A DNA stretch of 12,245 nt from positions 1 to 12,245 of the forward strand of contig URRG01000029.1 in the NCBI GenBank assembly GCA_900550095.1. The letters are read 5' to 3'. Shown in pieces: positions 1-7,334 of the stretch (its first letter is position 1; every line of letters starts with the position of its first letter). The translations under genes and the position numbers were made by a program. Below the pieces are notes generated by a model that saw only the letters and a list, made by a program, of their open reading frames with translations, ran no database searches and had not been told where the DNA came from. This DNA comes from an uncultured Oscillospiraceae bacterium (GTDB taxonomy: Bacteria; Bacillota; Clostridia; Oscillospirales; Acutalibacteraceae).

Positions 1-99
1 GCCCCAAGCTTTCCGACGCGCGCTCTGCGGCCTTTTCTATTTCCGGCAGCCGGCAGCCGGCGCAGGGGAGCCCTTGCCGCTGCGCCTCTCTCTCCGCCC
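1..99. other. Window edge, short GC-rich non-coding tail
   Basis: This short stretch lies downstream of the minus-strand dehydrogenase stop. It holds a small 7-bp tandem repeat (CCGGCAG twice, then CCGG) at about 43-60. On the minus strand an arm pair GCGCAG/CTGCGC could fold, but no T run follows, so it is not a convincing terminator. No gene is supportable here. Confidence 0.4.
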
Positions 100-1038
100 T
101 CACGCGGTCTCAGACAAAGACGCGAACCATTCTTCAATATTTCGAAACACGATCTGTGCGCGCCTCTTCATGGATTCCTCCGAAGCAAAAGCCACATGAG
201 GCGTGAGCAGAACGTTTTTTGCCCGCAGAAGGGGGTGCTCCGCCGGCAGGGGCGGTTCCGTCTCAAACACATCGATCCCCGCCCCGGCGAGCCTTCCTTC
301 GTTGAGGGCGTCTGCCAGCGCGGCGCTGTCCACCACGGCGCCCCGCGCCATATTGATCAAAAGCGCCGAAGGCTTCATCCTGGCAAGCTGCTCTTTGCCG
401 ATCAAGCCCCTGGTCTCCTCCGTAAGGGGCGTATGCAGGGTCACGATGTCGCTTTCTTCCAAAAGGGTCTCCAGCGGGACATATTCCACTCCGGCCTCGA
501 GGGCCTCCTGACGGCGGCTGCGGCTGTACCCCAGCACCCTGCATCCGAAAACGGAAGCGATCTGCGCCACTCTTACGCCGATAGCCCCTGTTCCCACAAC
601 GCCCACTGTCTTCCCCCGAAGCTCGCGGCCCACAAGGCCCTCCTTCGTTCCGGAATGCCGGGCTGCCTCATCGCAGGGAAGGATATTCCGAAGAAGCGCC
701 AGGATATGCCCAAAGGTCAGCTCCGCCACCGCGTCGGTGCAGTAGCCCTGGGCGTTTTTCAGGCGGATCCCCCTCTCCTCACAGGTCTTGAGATCCACAT
801 GGTCCACACCGGTAAACGCGACGGAAATAAACTTCAGCCGCGTATTTGCCCGGATCACCTCTCCGCTCAGAGGAGAATTGGCGATGATGAATACGTCGGC
901 GTCTAGCCCCGCCGCCGTTTCCGCATCCACTTTTTCGGTGCAGAAAACGCACTCATGGCCCTGTTTCCGCAGGGGAGCGGCCAGTTCTTCTATAAAGTCC
1001 CTGTCCACAGCCAAGGGCTCCAGCATACAGATTTTCAT
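100..1038 (-). CDS. D-isomer-specific 2-hydroxyacid dehydrogenase, 312 aa
   Basis: A predicted cytoplasmic NAD(P)-dependent oxidoreductase that interconverts a 2-hydroxyacid and its 2-oxoacid, in the family of D-3-phosphoglycerate dehydrogenase, glycerate dehydrogenase and hydroxypyruvate reductase. The Rossmann motif GTGAIG is at residues 149-154. The family catalytic triad is complete: Arg232 (NMARG), Glu261 (DVFETEP) and His281 (TPH). There is no C-terminal ACT or other regulatory domain, so it is a short-form enzyme rather than a long SerA. The ATG at 1038 was chosen over an in-frame ATG 17 codons upstream because AAGGA lies 6 nt before it. After the second Rossmann strand the sequence reads YSRSRR without the usual acidic residue, which hints at NADP(H) use. 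The family call is secure, the substrate is not. It is transcribed in the same direction as the transporter upstream, about 400 nt away, so it is probably a separate unit. Confidence 0.93.
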   Translation of the reverse strand: MKICMLEPLAVDRDFIEELAAPLRKQGHECVFCTEKVDAETAAGLDADVFIIANSPLSGEVIRANTRLKFISVAFTGVDHVDLKTCEERGIRLKNAQGYCTDAVAELTFGHILALLRNILPCDEAARHSGTKEGLVGRELRGKTVGVVGTGAIGVRVAQIASVFGCRVLGYSRSRRQEALEAGVEYVPLETLLEESDIVTLHTPLTEETRGLIGKEQLARMKPSALLINMARGAVVDSAALADALNEGRLAGAGIDVFETEPPLPAEHPLLRAKNVLLTPHVAFASEESMKRRAQIVFRNIEEWFASLSETA

Positions 1039-1436
1039 TTCGTATCCTTCCTTCCATACGAGCTTTTTTCGGGAATCCATGGAAAACATTTTCTTCGGCC
1101 TGCCGGCCCGGTTGCCTTTTGTTTCCTATTTCGCTGCTACAGCACATTACAGTACATTTTAGATAGGAAGCCGCCGCACCCCCTCCGGCTCTTTCCGCCC
1201 CGTGTCCAAGCTGTTGGAAAAGGAACTGCCGGACGGCGGCGCCTCGCTCGGAGGACTTTTTCTTTTCTATTTCATTTTGCGGCCCCTCCGGTCAATGGCA
1301 AAAAGCAAGAGACAAAAAGCGGCCCGCAAACCGGCCCCAAACTCTCCGGCCTGACGGCGCTCCGAGGTTTCAGGCCCCAGGCCCCGGGCCGAGGCCCAGG
1401 GCGGTTCGGCTTTTCAGCGCGGAGGGGCAATCTCCC
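1039..1436. other. 398-nt GC-rich gap with inverted repeats
   Basis: No gene is supportable here. Reading frames that cross it are unlike any family I know. A perfect 7-bp inverted repeat (GGCCTGA at 1348-1354, TCAGGCC at 1370-1376) lies just past the transporter stop. Beside it is a GGGC-CTCG-GCCC hairpin in the run of GGCCC motifs around 1385-1400. For the minus-strand transporter the best terminator candidate is a weak GGCC/GGCC stem (1321-1324 with 1333-1336), followed on the minus strand by five T (1318-1314). I see no convincing promoter for the dehydrogenase, only isolated -10-like sequences without a -35 partner. Confidence 0.4.
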
Positions 1437-2804
1437 TTATCCTATGCTTCCCAGAACAGAACCCAGAATAAGCACCAGAAGAGTCACGCCGCAGAACACA
1501 TATTTCGCCATGGGGTAAAACCAGCCGCCCAGAGGCTTTTTCCTAGAAAGGTTCACCTGCTCCAGCACATACTCCTTCCTGCACACCCAGAAGAAGAGCA
1601 CCCCCGCCAGAAGAGCGCCCAGCGGGCAGATATAGATGGAGCAGACGTCCATCCACTGAGACACAATGGGCGCTATCAGAAGCCCCACCACAATGCCTAT
1701 AAGGCCGATCACAGCCACGGCCGCAGGGCGCCTGAGATGGAAAAACTCCTGCAAGGTGGCGATAGGAGCTTCAAACAGGTTGATCAGCGACGTAAGCGCC
1801 GCAAAGGCCACTGCGATAAAGAACACCGCCAGGATCACGCCCCCGCCGGGGATCTCCCTGAGCACATTGGGCAGGTAGATGAACATCAGCCCGGGGCCGC
1901 CCGCATCCAGCGTTTCTCCAGCCGCCGCCATGGCGGGGAGGATCACCAGAGCCGCCAGGACCGCCGCGCAGGTATCGAACACGGCCACCATCCGGGCGTC
2001 TGCAGGGACATCGGATTTCCGGCTCAAATAAGAGCCGTAGACAAGCGTCCCGTTCCCCGCAATGGAGAGGGAGAAAAACGCCTGCCCCAGGGCGAACACC
2101 CACACCATAGGATCCAGAAGGCCCTCCGGCTCCAGGCGGAACATATACTGATACCCCGCCGAGGAACCGGGCACAAACAGCAGATACACGGCAAGGCCGA
2201 TAAACAAAAGGAAAAACAGGGGCATCATGACCTTATTGGCCTTTTCGATGCCCTTCCCCACACCGAAAGCCAGAATACCCACCGTTACGGCCATCCCCAG
2301 CACCTGCCACAGCACGTTGGAGGAAGATGTGTCCCCAAAGAATGAGGAAAAGCCTTCCACAGAGGAAAGGCCCATCAGGGAACCGTCCAGTGAGCCCGCC
2401 AGATACTTGAATATCCAGCCTACCACCACGGAATACCCGATAGCCAGCGCCAGAGAACCCAGGACCGGAAGCAGCCCCAGGAGCTTTCCGGGTTTTTCCG
2501 CGCCGAAACGCATACCCGTGGCCTTGCCGAAGGCGTCCACAGGCCCGGACCTTGCCGCCCGGCCGAAGGACATTTCCCCTATCACGCCGGTGGACCCGAT
2601 AATTACCACAAACAGGATATACGGAAGCAGGAACGTCCCGCCCCCGTATGCGGAAACTCTGGTGGGAAAGAGCCAAATGTTCCCCATTCCCACGGCGGAG
2701 CCGATACAGGAAACGATAAAGCCCCATTTGGAATTCCACGAATCTCTCTCCCGCGCTTCGGCGCCGCTTTTTGCCGCCCGCTTCGTATTTTCTTCCGCTG
2801 TCAA
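1437..2804 (-). CDS. Sodium-dependent NSS (LeuT-fold) transporter, 455 aa
   Basis: An inner-membrane secondary transporter of the neurotransmitter:sodium symporter family, which usually takes up amino acids or related amines with Na+. The TM1 signature GSAVGMGNIWLFP is at residues 35-47, followed by GGGTFLLPY in TM2. About 11 membrane segments can be placed (roughly 28-47, 54-76, 110-137, 166-183, 191-210, 231-252, 269-293, 321-350, 359-379, 386-408, 432-452), as in bacterial members such as MhsT. The Na2-site residues Thr338 and Ser339 (LTS in TM8), Asn42 of the Na1 site and Tyr124 (LeuT Tyr108) are present. The LeuT gate Arg30 position is Leu45, while its partner Asp is kept (Asp386). The frame stays open for 87 codons upstream, but TTG 2804 is preferred: AGGGGGAG ends 8 nt before it, and the likely promoter at 2886-2914 would exclude the earlier starts. 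The substrate is unknown. Confidence 0.92.
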   Translation of the reverse strand: MTAEENTKRAAKSGAEARERDSWNSKWGFIVSCIGSAVGMGNIWLFPTRVSAYGGGTFLLPYILFVVIIGSTGVIGEMSFGRAARSGPVDAFGKATGMRFGAEKPGKLLGLLPVLGSLALAIGYSVVVGWIFKYLAGSLDGSLMGLSSVEGFSSFFGDTSSSNVLWQVLGMAVTVGILAFGVGKGIEKANKVMMPLFFLLFIGLAVYLLFVPGSSAGYQYMFRLEPEGLLDPMVWVFALGQAFFSLSIAGNGTLVYGSYLSRKSDVPADARMVAVFDTCAAVLAALVILPAMAAAGETLDAGGPGLMFIYLPNVLREIPGGGVILAVFFIAVAFAALTSLINLFEAPIATLQEFFHLRRPAAVAVIGLIGIVVGLLIAPIVSQWMDVCSIYICPLGALLAGVLFFWVCRKEYVLEQVNLSRKKPLGGWFYPMAKYVFCGVTLLVLILGSVLGSIG

Positions 2805-2812
2805 TGCAACCA

Positions 2813-2820
2813 CTCCCCCT
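2813..2820 (-). promoter_or_regulatory. Ribosome binding site that selects the TTG start
   Basis: AGGGGGAG on the minus strand ends 8 nt before the TTG at 2804-2802. A GTG lies inside the same stretch, but it overlaps the Shine-Dalgarno sequence and so is too close. Starting at TTG gives a short polar N-terminus (MTAEENTKR) ahead of TM1, as expected for the family. Confidence 0.7.
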
Positions 2821-2885
2821 GCAGGTCCCGCCTGCGGTATTGTAAAGCGGTGTGAATTCTTCTCCGCTTCGTTCGTATATGGAAG

Positions 2886-2914
2886 AGTATAGCATTTCAT
2901 ACGAAAAAAGTCTA
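2886..2914 (-). promoter_or_regulatory. Predicted sigma-A promoter of the NSS transporter
   Basis: On the minus strand TAGACT (2914-2909) is followed by a 17-bp spacer and TATACT (2891-2886). The -10 is extended by TGC directly before it. Transcription would start near 2879, giving a leader of about 75 nt to the TTG start. Confidence 0.65.
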
Positions 2915-2952
2915 CGGCAGACGGTTTTTCCTCCCTCTGGATATAGGGCCGG

Positions 2953-2984
2953 ATGGGAAAAGGGGACCTTTCCATTCCCGGAAT
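2953..2984. promoter_or_regulatory. Candidate operator repeats upstream of lacZ
   Basis: An imperfect palindrome at 2953-2975 runs directly into a perfect 5-1-5 palindrome at 2974-2984 (ATTCC-C-GGAAT). Both lie between the two divergent promoters and end about 15 bp before the lacZ -35. The position suits an operator or activator site, but no regulator for it can be named from this window. Confidence 0.3.
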
Positions 2985-2999
2985 ATGCACATTTTCACA

Positions 3000-3028
3000 T
3001 TTACACCCTGTATGATCTTTGCTATACT
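3000..3028 (+). promoter_or_regulatory. Predicted sigma-A promoter of lacZ
   Basis: TTTACA (3000-3005), a 17-bp spacer and TATACT (3023-3028), with a TGC extension before the -10, form the best promoter in the window. Transcription from about 3035 would give an unusually long leader (about 275 nt) before the lacZ start. A closer AT-rich TATATT at 3283-3288 has no -35 partner. Confidence 0.7.
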
Positions 3029-3310
3029 TAAGGCGTAAAGGCGCAGAATGTCCTATACTGCGCACAGGCGCTTTCTGTCTGAAGGGATTTTACCTGCTTA
3101 CAAAAAAACAAATATCCGCATGAAAAGATACGAGGATACGGCCGCAGGCACAGAGGCGTTTTTGAGACTGTTTCGAGCGCAGGCCGGGGCACAGGATCGC
3201 ATCCTCCGTTTGAGGCGGCTACGCATGCCAGGTTTTTCGTGCGGAAACTGTGCAGGAACCCCTCTGCATCTTCTATTGTTTCTATATTTATTGAAAAGGA
3301 GAGAGTTGCC

Positions 3311-6300
3311 ATGCAAATCGAACGTTACTACGAAGATCCCTCCGCCCTGCATATCGGGACCATGGAGAACCGGGCCTATTACATGCCCGATGCTTCCAAA
3401 GAATGCGGACTTCCGGCCGAAACGGCGGAGGAATCCCAAAAAGCTCTGCTTTTAAGCGGCTGCCAGTGGAGTTTCCGCTACGACAGCTGCCCCGAAGACG
3501 TACCGGAAAGCTTCATCCGGGAAGACTGCTGTGAGGAATCTCTGGGGTATGCTCCCATCCCCGTGCCCGGCTGCTGGCAGAACTATGGCTACGACCGGCA
3601 CCAGTACACCAACACCCGCTACCCCTTCCCTTTCGATCCACCTTATGTGCCGGAAGAAAATCCCTGCGGTTCCTATCGCCGGTGGTTTGAGCTCACCGAA
3701 GAAGAGGCCGCCTCTGAAAGCTTTCTGAACTTTGAAGGAGTGGATTCCTGCTTTTACGTGTGGGTGAACGGCTCCTTTGTGGGCTACAGCCAGGTCTCCC
3801 ATTCCACCAGTGAGTTCCGCGTCACGGAATTCGTCCGCCCAGGGAAGAACCTTCTCTCGGTGCTGGTCCTCAAATGGTGCGACGGAAGCTATCTGGAAGA
3901 TCAGGATAAATTCCGCATGAGCGGCATTTTCCGGGATGTATATCTTCTGTTCCGGCCCCAAGCTCATATCCGGGATTATTTCGTTCACACGCCCGTCTCT
4001 TCCTTCTCGGAGGACGGCCTCACCGGCAGCGCCTCCATTCAGATCGACCTTTCCTGGTTCGGGCAGGCCGATGAAGCAAAGGCTGTGCTGTATGCTCCTT
4101 CCGGTGAAAAGCTGTCTGAAACGTCCGGCTCGGGGACTCTTTCCTTCCAGCTCGAAAAGGCGGAACTTTGGAACGCCGAGCGCCCCGCTCAATATACTGT
4201 GGTGCTTTCCGCCAACGGGGAAAGCATTCGCCAGATGGTAGGCATCCGCCAGATCGAGATTCGGGATGCGGTCATTTACCTGAACGGCAAAAAAATCAAA
4301 TTCAAGGGCGTCAACCGGCACGACAGCGACCCCGTTACAGGCTTCGCCATCAGCCGCGAACAGCTCATCACCGATCTTCGCCGGATGAAGGAGCACAATG
4401 TGAACGCCATCCGCACCAGCCACTACCCCAACGCACCCTGGGCCGCCCAGCTCTATTCCAAATATGGTTTTTATGTGATCGACGAGGCCGACCTGGAAAC
4501 CCATGGCTGCGTGAATATTTACGGCGGCGGCTCTGAGCACAGCTACTTCCAGAAATTTGTGGAGGATCACACCTACGGCCTTATTGCCCACGATCCCCGC
4601 TTTGAGGAGGCCATTGTAGACCGCACCCAGCGCAATGTGACCCGGGATAAGAACAACGCCTCCGTCGTCATGTGGTCCCTGGGCAATGAATCCGCCTACG
4701 GCCCCAACCTGGAAAAGGCTGCTGCCTGGGCCAAAGCCTATGATCCCTCCCGCCTCATTCACTATGAATGCAGCGTTTACCAGATGAAAGGCTATAACAA
4801 CGATATTTCCAACCTGGATGTGCATTCCAGGATGTACGCCCCTGTGGAAGCCATCGACTACTATTTCACGGATGAATTTAAAAAGGAGCTCAATAAACCC
4901 TTTATCCAGTGTGAATATTCCCACGCCATGGGCAACGGCCCCGGGGATCTGGAAGCCTATTACGGAAGAATGCAGAAATACGACGGCTACGCCGGCGGCT
5001 TTGTGTGGGAATGGTGTGACCATGCCATCTATGCCGGCATCACAGAGGAAGGCAAGCCCATTTACCGCTACGGCGGCGATTCCGGCGAGTTCCCCCACGA
5101 CGGCAATTTCTGTATGGATGGCCTTGTGTATCCTGATCGGACACCTCACACCGGCCTTCTGGAGTTCCGCAACGTTATGCGCCCCATCCGGGCAAGCCTT
5201 GTTTCTGTCTCTGCAAACAGAGTGAAGGCCCGTCTGCAGAGCCAGGTGGATTTCCTGAACGCCAGGGAATTTGTTTCTCTCCGCTGGGAGCTGGCCGCCG
5301 AAGGCTCTGTGATCGCCGAAGGCACCGTCGAGACGCCCGGCCTCCCCGCCAAGGGTGAAGCGGAAATCGAGATCCCCTGCGCCCTGCCCGAAGACGCTTC
5401 CCTCCTTACCCTGCGCCTTCTCTACCTGCAGAAGGAAGACGCCCCCCTGACCCCCGGAAGCATGCTGCTGGGCTTTGATCAGCTTATCCTGAAGGATGCC
5501 GCCGCTGCGAAACAAGCTTCCGAAACAGAAACGGGCTGCGGGACCGTCGCTATCCGGGACTGCGGAGCCTCCATCGTCGTGGAGGGGAAAGCCTTCCGCC
5601 ACGTGTTTGATAAGAAGAAGGGAGTATTTTCCTCTGTTTCTGTAAACAACGTATCCCTTCTGGATAAGCCCATGGAATGGAACATCTGGCGCGCTCCTAC
5701 GGACAATGACCGCAATATCCGCCATGAATGGGAACGGGCGGGCTACGACCGTTCCACCGTGCGCGTATACAGTGTGGAAACTGCTCCTGAGAACGGCGGC
5801 GCTGTGATCTCTGCGGAGCTCTCTATTTCCGCCCTGTTCATCCAGCGGATCCTGACGGTCTCCGCCCAGTGGCATATCGCCCAGGATGGGACCATCCGCA
5901 TTGAGGCTGAGGCAAAACGGGATACCGCCCTCCCCTTCCTGCCCCGGTTCGGCCTGCGCATGTTCCTGCCCAAGGCCTTCTCTCAGGCGGGATATCTGGG
6001 CTACGGCCCCTATGAGAGCTACTGCGACAAGCATCACGCCTCCTATCTGGGCCGCTTTGAAAGCCCTGTTTCCCGCATGCATGAGGATTACCTGATGCCT
6101 CAGGAAAATTCCAGTCATTTCGGCTGCCGCTGGGCTGCGCTTCAGAGCGAAACCGGCGATACGTTCAAGGCGGAGTCACCTGTTCCCTTCAGTATGAACG
6201 TTTCCCTCTATACCCAGGAGGAACTCGCAGAAAAGGCTCACCCCTATGAGCTTGCTCCCTGTGGTTCCACCGTCCTTTGTCTGGATAGCCACATGTCCGG

Positions 6301-6403
6301 CGTGGGCTCCAACAGCTGCGGCCCTGTGCTTATGGAAGAATACAGGGTGGACGGCGAAATTCTCAAAATGGATTTCACCCTTTCCCTGAAGGCCGGAAAA
6401 TAA
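3311..6403 (+). CDS. lacZ: Beta-galactosidase, GH2 LacZ type, 1030 aa
   Basis: Hydrolyses terminal beta-galactosides such as lactose in the cytoplasm; there is no signal peptide. Length and order match the five-domain E. coli LacZ. The sugar-binding domain contains PVPGCWQNYGYD (around residues 84-95) and DGSYLEDQDKFRMSGIFRDV with Asp191 (E. coli Asp201). An Ig-like domain follows, then a TIM barrel from about residue 320 with NRHDSDP and RTSHYPN. The acid/base is Glu460 in SLGNES, the nucleophile Glu535 in QCEYSHAMGN. The C-terminal small-chain domain starts near residue 750. The position of E. coli Trp999, which packs on glucose, is Cys1003 (SNSCGP). ATG 3311 was chosen because AAGGAG lies 9 nt upstream; a start 24 codons earlier lacks a ribosome binding site. 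It has its own promoter and terminator and no permease neighbour. Activity on lactose itself versus other beta-galactosides is not settled. Confidence 0.97.
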   Translation: MQIERYYEDPSALHIGTMENRAYYMPDASKECGLPAETAEESQKALLLSGCQWSFRYDSCPEDVPESFIREDCCEESLGYAPIPVPGCWQNYGYDRHQYTNTRYPFPFDPPYVPEENPCGSYRRWFELTEEEAASESFLNFEGVDSCFYVWVNGSFVGYSQVSHSTSEFRVTEFVRPGKNLLSVLVLKWCDGSYLEDQDKFRMSGIFRDVYLLFRPQAHIRDYFVHTPVSSFSEDGLTGSASIQIDLSWFGQADEAKAVLYAPSGEKLSETSGSGTLSFQLEKAELWNAERPAQYTVVLSANGESIRQMVGIRQIEIRDAVIYLNGKKIKFKGVNRHDSDPVTGFAISREQLITDLRRMKEHNVNAIRTSHYPNAPWAAQLYSKYGFYVIDEADLETHGCVNIYGGGSEHSYFQKFVEDHTYGLIAHDPRFEEAIVDRTQRNVTRDKNNASVVMWSLGNESAYGPNLEKAAAWAKAYDPSRLIHYECSVYQMKGYNNDISNLDVHSRMYAPVEAIDYYFTDEFKKELNKPFIQCEYSHAMGNGPGDLEAYYGRMQKYDGYAGGFVWEWCDHAIYAGITEEGKPIYRYGGDSGEFPHDGNFCMDGLVYPDRTPHTGLLEFRNVMRPIRASLVSVSANRVKARLQSQVDFLNAREFVSLRWELAAEGSVIAEGTVETPGLPAKGEAEIEIPCALPEDASLLTLRLLYLQKEDAPLTPGSMLLGFDQLILKDAAAAKQASETETGCGTVAIRDCGASIVVEGKAFRHVFDKKKGVFSSVSVNNVSLLDKPMEWNIWRAPTDNDRNIRHEWERAGYDRSTVRVYSVETAPENGGAVISAELSISALFIQRILTVSAQWHIAQDGTIRIEAEAKRDTALPFLPRFGLRMFLPKAFSQAGYLGYGPYESYCDKHHASYLGRFESPVSRMHEDYLMPQENSSHFGCRWAALQSETGDTFKAESPVPFSMNVSLYTQEELAEKAHPYELAPCGSTVLCLDSHMSGVGSNSCGPVLMEEYRVDGEILKMDFTLSLKAGK

Positions 6404-6440
6404 GCTGCAAAGCACCTCACAAGTTGATTTCCCTATTCAG

Positions 6441-6475
6441 GAAGCCCTCTCCAAAATGGAGAGGGCTTCTGCTTT
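6441..6475 (+). terminator. Rho-independent terminator of lacZ
   Basis: A perfect 12-bp stem (GAAGCCCTCTCC at 6441-6452, GGAGAGGGCTTC at 6458-6469) with a 5-nt loop AAAAT lies 38 nt after the lacZ stop. It is followed by TGCTTTC, a modest T run. It also sits downstream of the convergent Crp/Fnr gene, but on that strand no T run follows. Confidence 0.8.
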
Positions 6476-6536
6476 CTGCCGTTTATGCGTATTTCATTCC
6501 ATATTGTATAGCGATGATACTCTACGTCCCTGAGAC

Positions 6537-6557
6537 GGGATACGGGATACGAGATAC
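6537..6557. repeat. Short tandem repeat, 7 bp x 3
   Basis: Three head-to-tail copies, GGGATAC, GGGATAC and GAGATAC, lie between the convergent lacZ and Crp/Fnr genes. This is a microrepeat with no evident function. Confidence 0.6.
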
Positions 6558-6593
6558 AGAATCCACACCAACCCCGGTCTCTTCCGATCCCCT

Positions 6594-7334
6594 CTACCGC
6601 AGGCTGTCCCCAGCCACCCGCCGCAGGGCGGCTTCGTCCAAAAGGGCAATGGAACCTCTGGTGAGCTTCACCAATCCCTCGTTCTGAAAATATTTCAGCA
6701 TTCGTGTGACAACCTCCCGGGCACTTCCCAAATGGCGGGCGATCTCCTCATGGGTGATGCTGAGCGCCCCGTTCCTATCCTCCCCAGTTTCCAAAAGGGA
6801 ATCTTCCTCCAAAAGGAAGGCCGCCAGACGGGAATCCAGCTTCTTATACAGCACCTGGTTCAGAAGCCACATCACATCGGAAAAGCGGGCACCCATGACT
6901 TCGTTGGTGTAGTTGGAGGCCGCAGCCGATTCCTGCATGACGCTTCGGTAAGCATCGGCGGGGATATGCAGATACTCTGTCTCCTCTTCCGTTGCGATGG
7001 AAAGCTCAAATTCAATGCCTTTCATCATACAGGAAGCAGAAAACAAACAGAAATCCCGGGGAAACAGCCGGTACAGTGTGATCTCCCTACCTTCTTCGGA
7101 AAGGATATAGGCCCGCACTCTGCCTTTGATAAGCACCAGAACGCCCACGCAGTCCTCCGCGCCGTTGTGAAGGACCGTGCCGCGGCCCGCTTCCTCCAGA
7201 GCCGCCGAAGCCTTCAGCCGGCGCTGCTGAACCGGCGTCAGTTCTCCCCAGAAGGGAATATATTCCTTACACAGGGCGGTCAGCTCTTCCTCACTGGCCG
7301 GCCGTATCCTCGTTCCCATTCGTCCGGTTCCCAT
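6594..7334 (-). CDS. Crp/Fnr-family transcriptional regulator, 246 aa
   Basis: A cytoplasmic DNA-binding regulator with an N-terminal cyclic-nucleotide-like beta-barrel (about residues 35-130), a long dimer helix (about 130-175) and a C-terminal winged helix (about 190-237). The recognition helix LGSAREVVTRMLKYF (202-216) has the Fnr/Crp-type arrangement. The cAMP phosphate cassette is not recognisable; that part reads FPRDFCLFSASCMMKG. The Fnr N-terminal cysteine cluster is also absent, since Cys22, 62, 96 and 102 are scattered. The signal is therefore unknown; a redox, oxygen, nitrogen-oxide or small-molecule role is only possible. ATG 7334 has GGAGG 7 nt upstream, and a second in-frame ATG lies 5 codons later. 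It is convergent with lacZ and follows rarA on the same strand after a 255-nt gap. Adjacency to lacZ does not show that it regulates lacZ. Confidence 0.93.
   Translation of the reverse strand: MGTGRMGTRIRPASEEELTALCKEYIPFWGELTPVQQRRLKASAALEEAGRGTVLHNGAEDCVGVLVLIKGRVRAYILSEEGREITLYRLFPRDFCLFSASCMMKGIEFELSIATEEETEYLHIPADAYRSVMQESAAASNYTNEVMGARFSDVMWLLNQVLYKKLDSRLAAFLLEEDSLLETGEDRNGALSITHEEIARHLGSAREVVTRMLKYFQNEGLVKLTRGSIALLDEAALRRVAGDSLR

Larger units (their letters stand above)
2805..3310. other. Divergent control region between transporter and lacZ
   Basis: This 506-nt region separates two divergent genes and holds a promoter on each strand, listed separately. The -35 boxes face away from each other about 85 bp apart, leaving room for shared regulators. 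Between them are a perfect inverted repeat ATTCC-C-GGAAT (2974-2984) and an imperfect one (2953-2975, ATGGGAAAAGG against CCTTTCCAT). The rest, 3035-3310, would be a roughly 275-nt lacZ leader with small potential hairpins, for example CGCATG/CGTGCG at 3222-3243. No coding sequence in it is supportable. Confidence 0.5.

Noticed and set aside
955..1518. Plus-strand 187-codon frame over the dehydrogenase start and the following gap
   Set aside because: It is antisense to both flanking genes, Pro/Arg-rich, and without motif or ribosome binding site.
3054..3059. Second TATACT close to the lacZ promoter
   Set aside because: The hexamer 17 bp upstream is AGGCGT and there is no TG extension, so it is unlikely to be a promoter on its own.
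3452..6118. Minus-strand open frame of 888 codons opposite lacZ
   Set aside because: It is antisense to an intact, catalytically complete lacZ, has low-complexity Gly/Ala/Val-rich content and matches no family. Codon bias in GC-rich genes keeps this antisense frame open.
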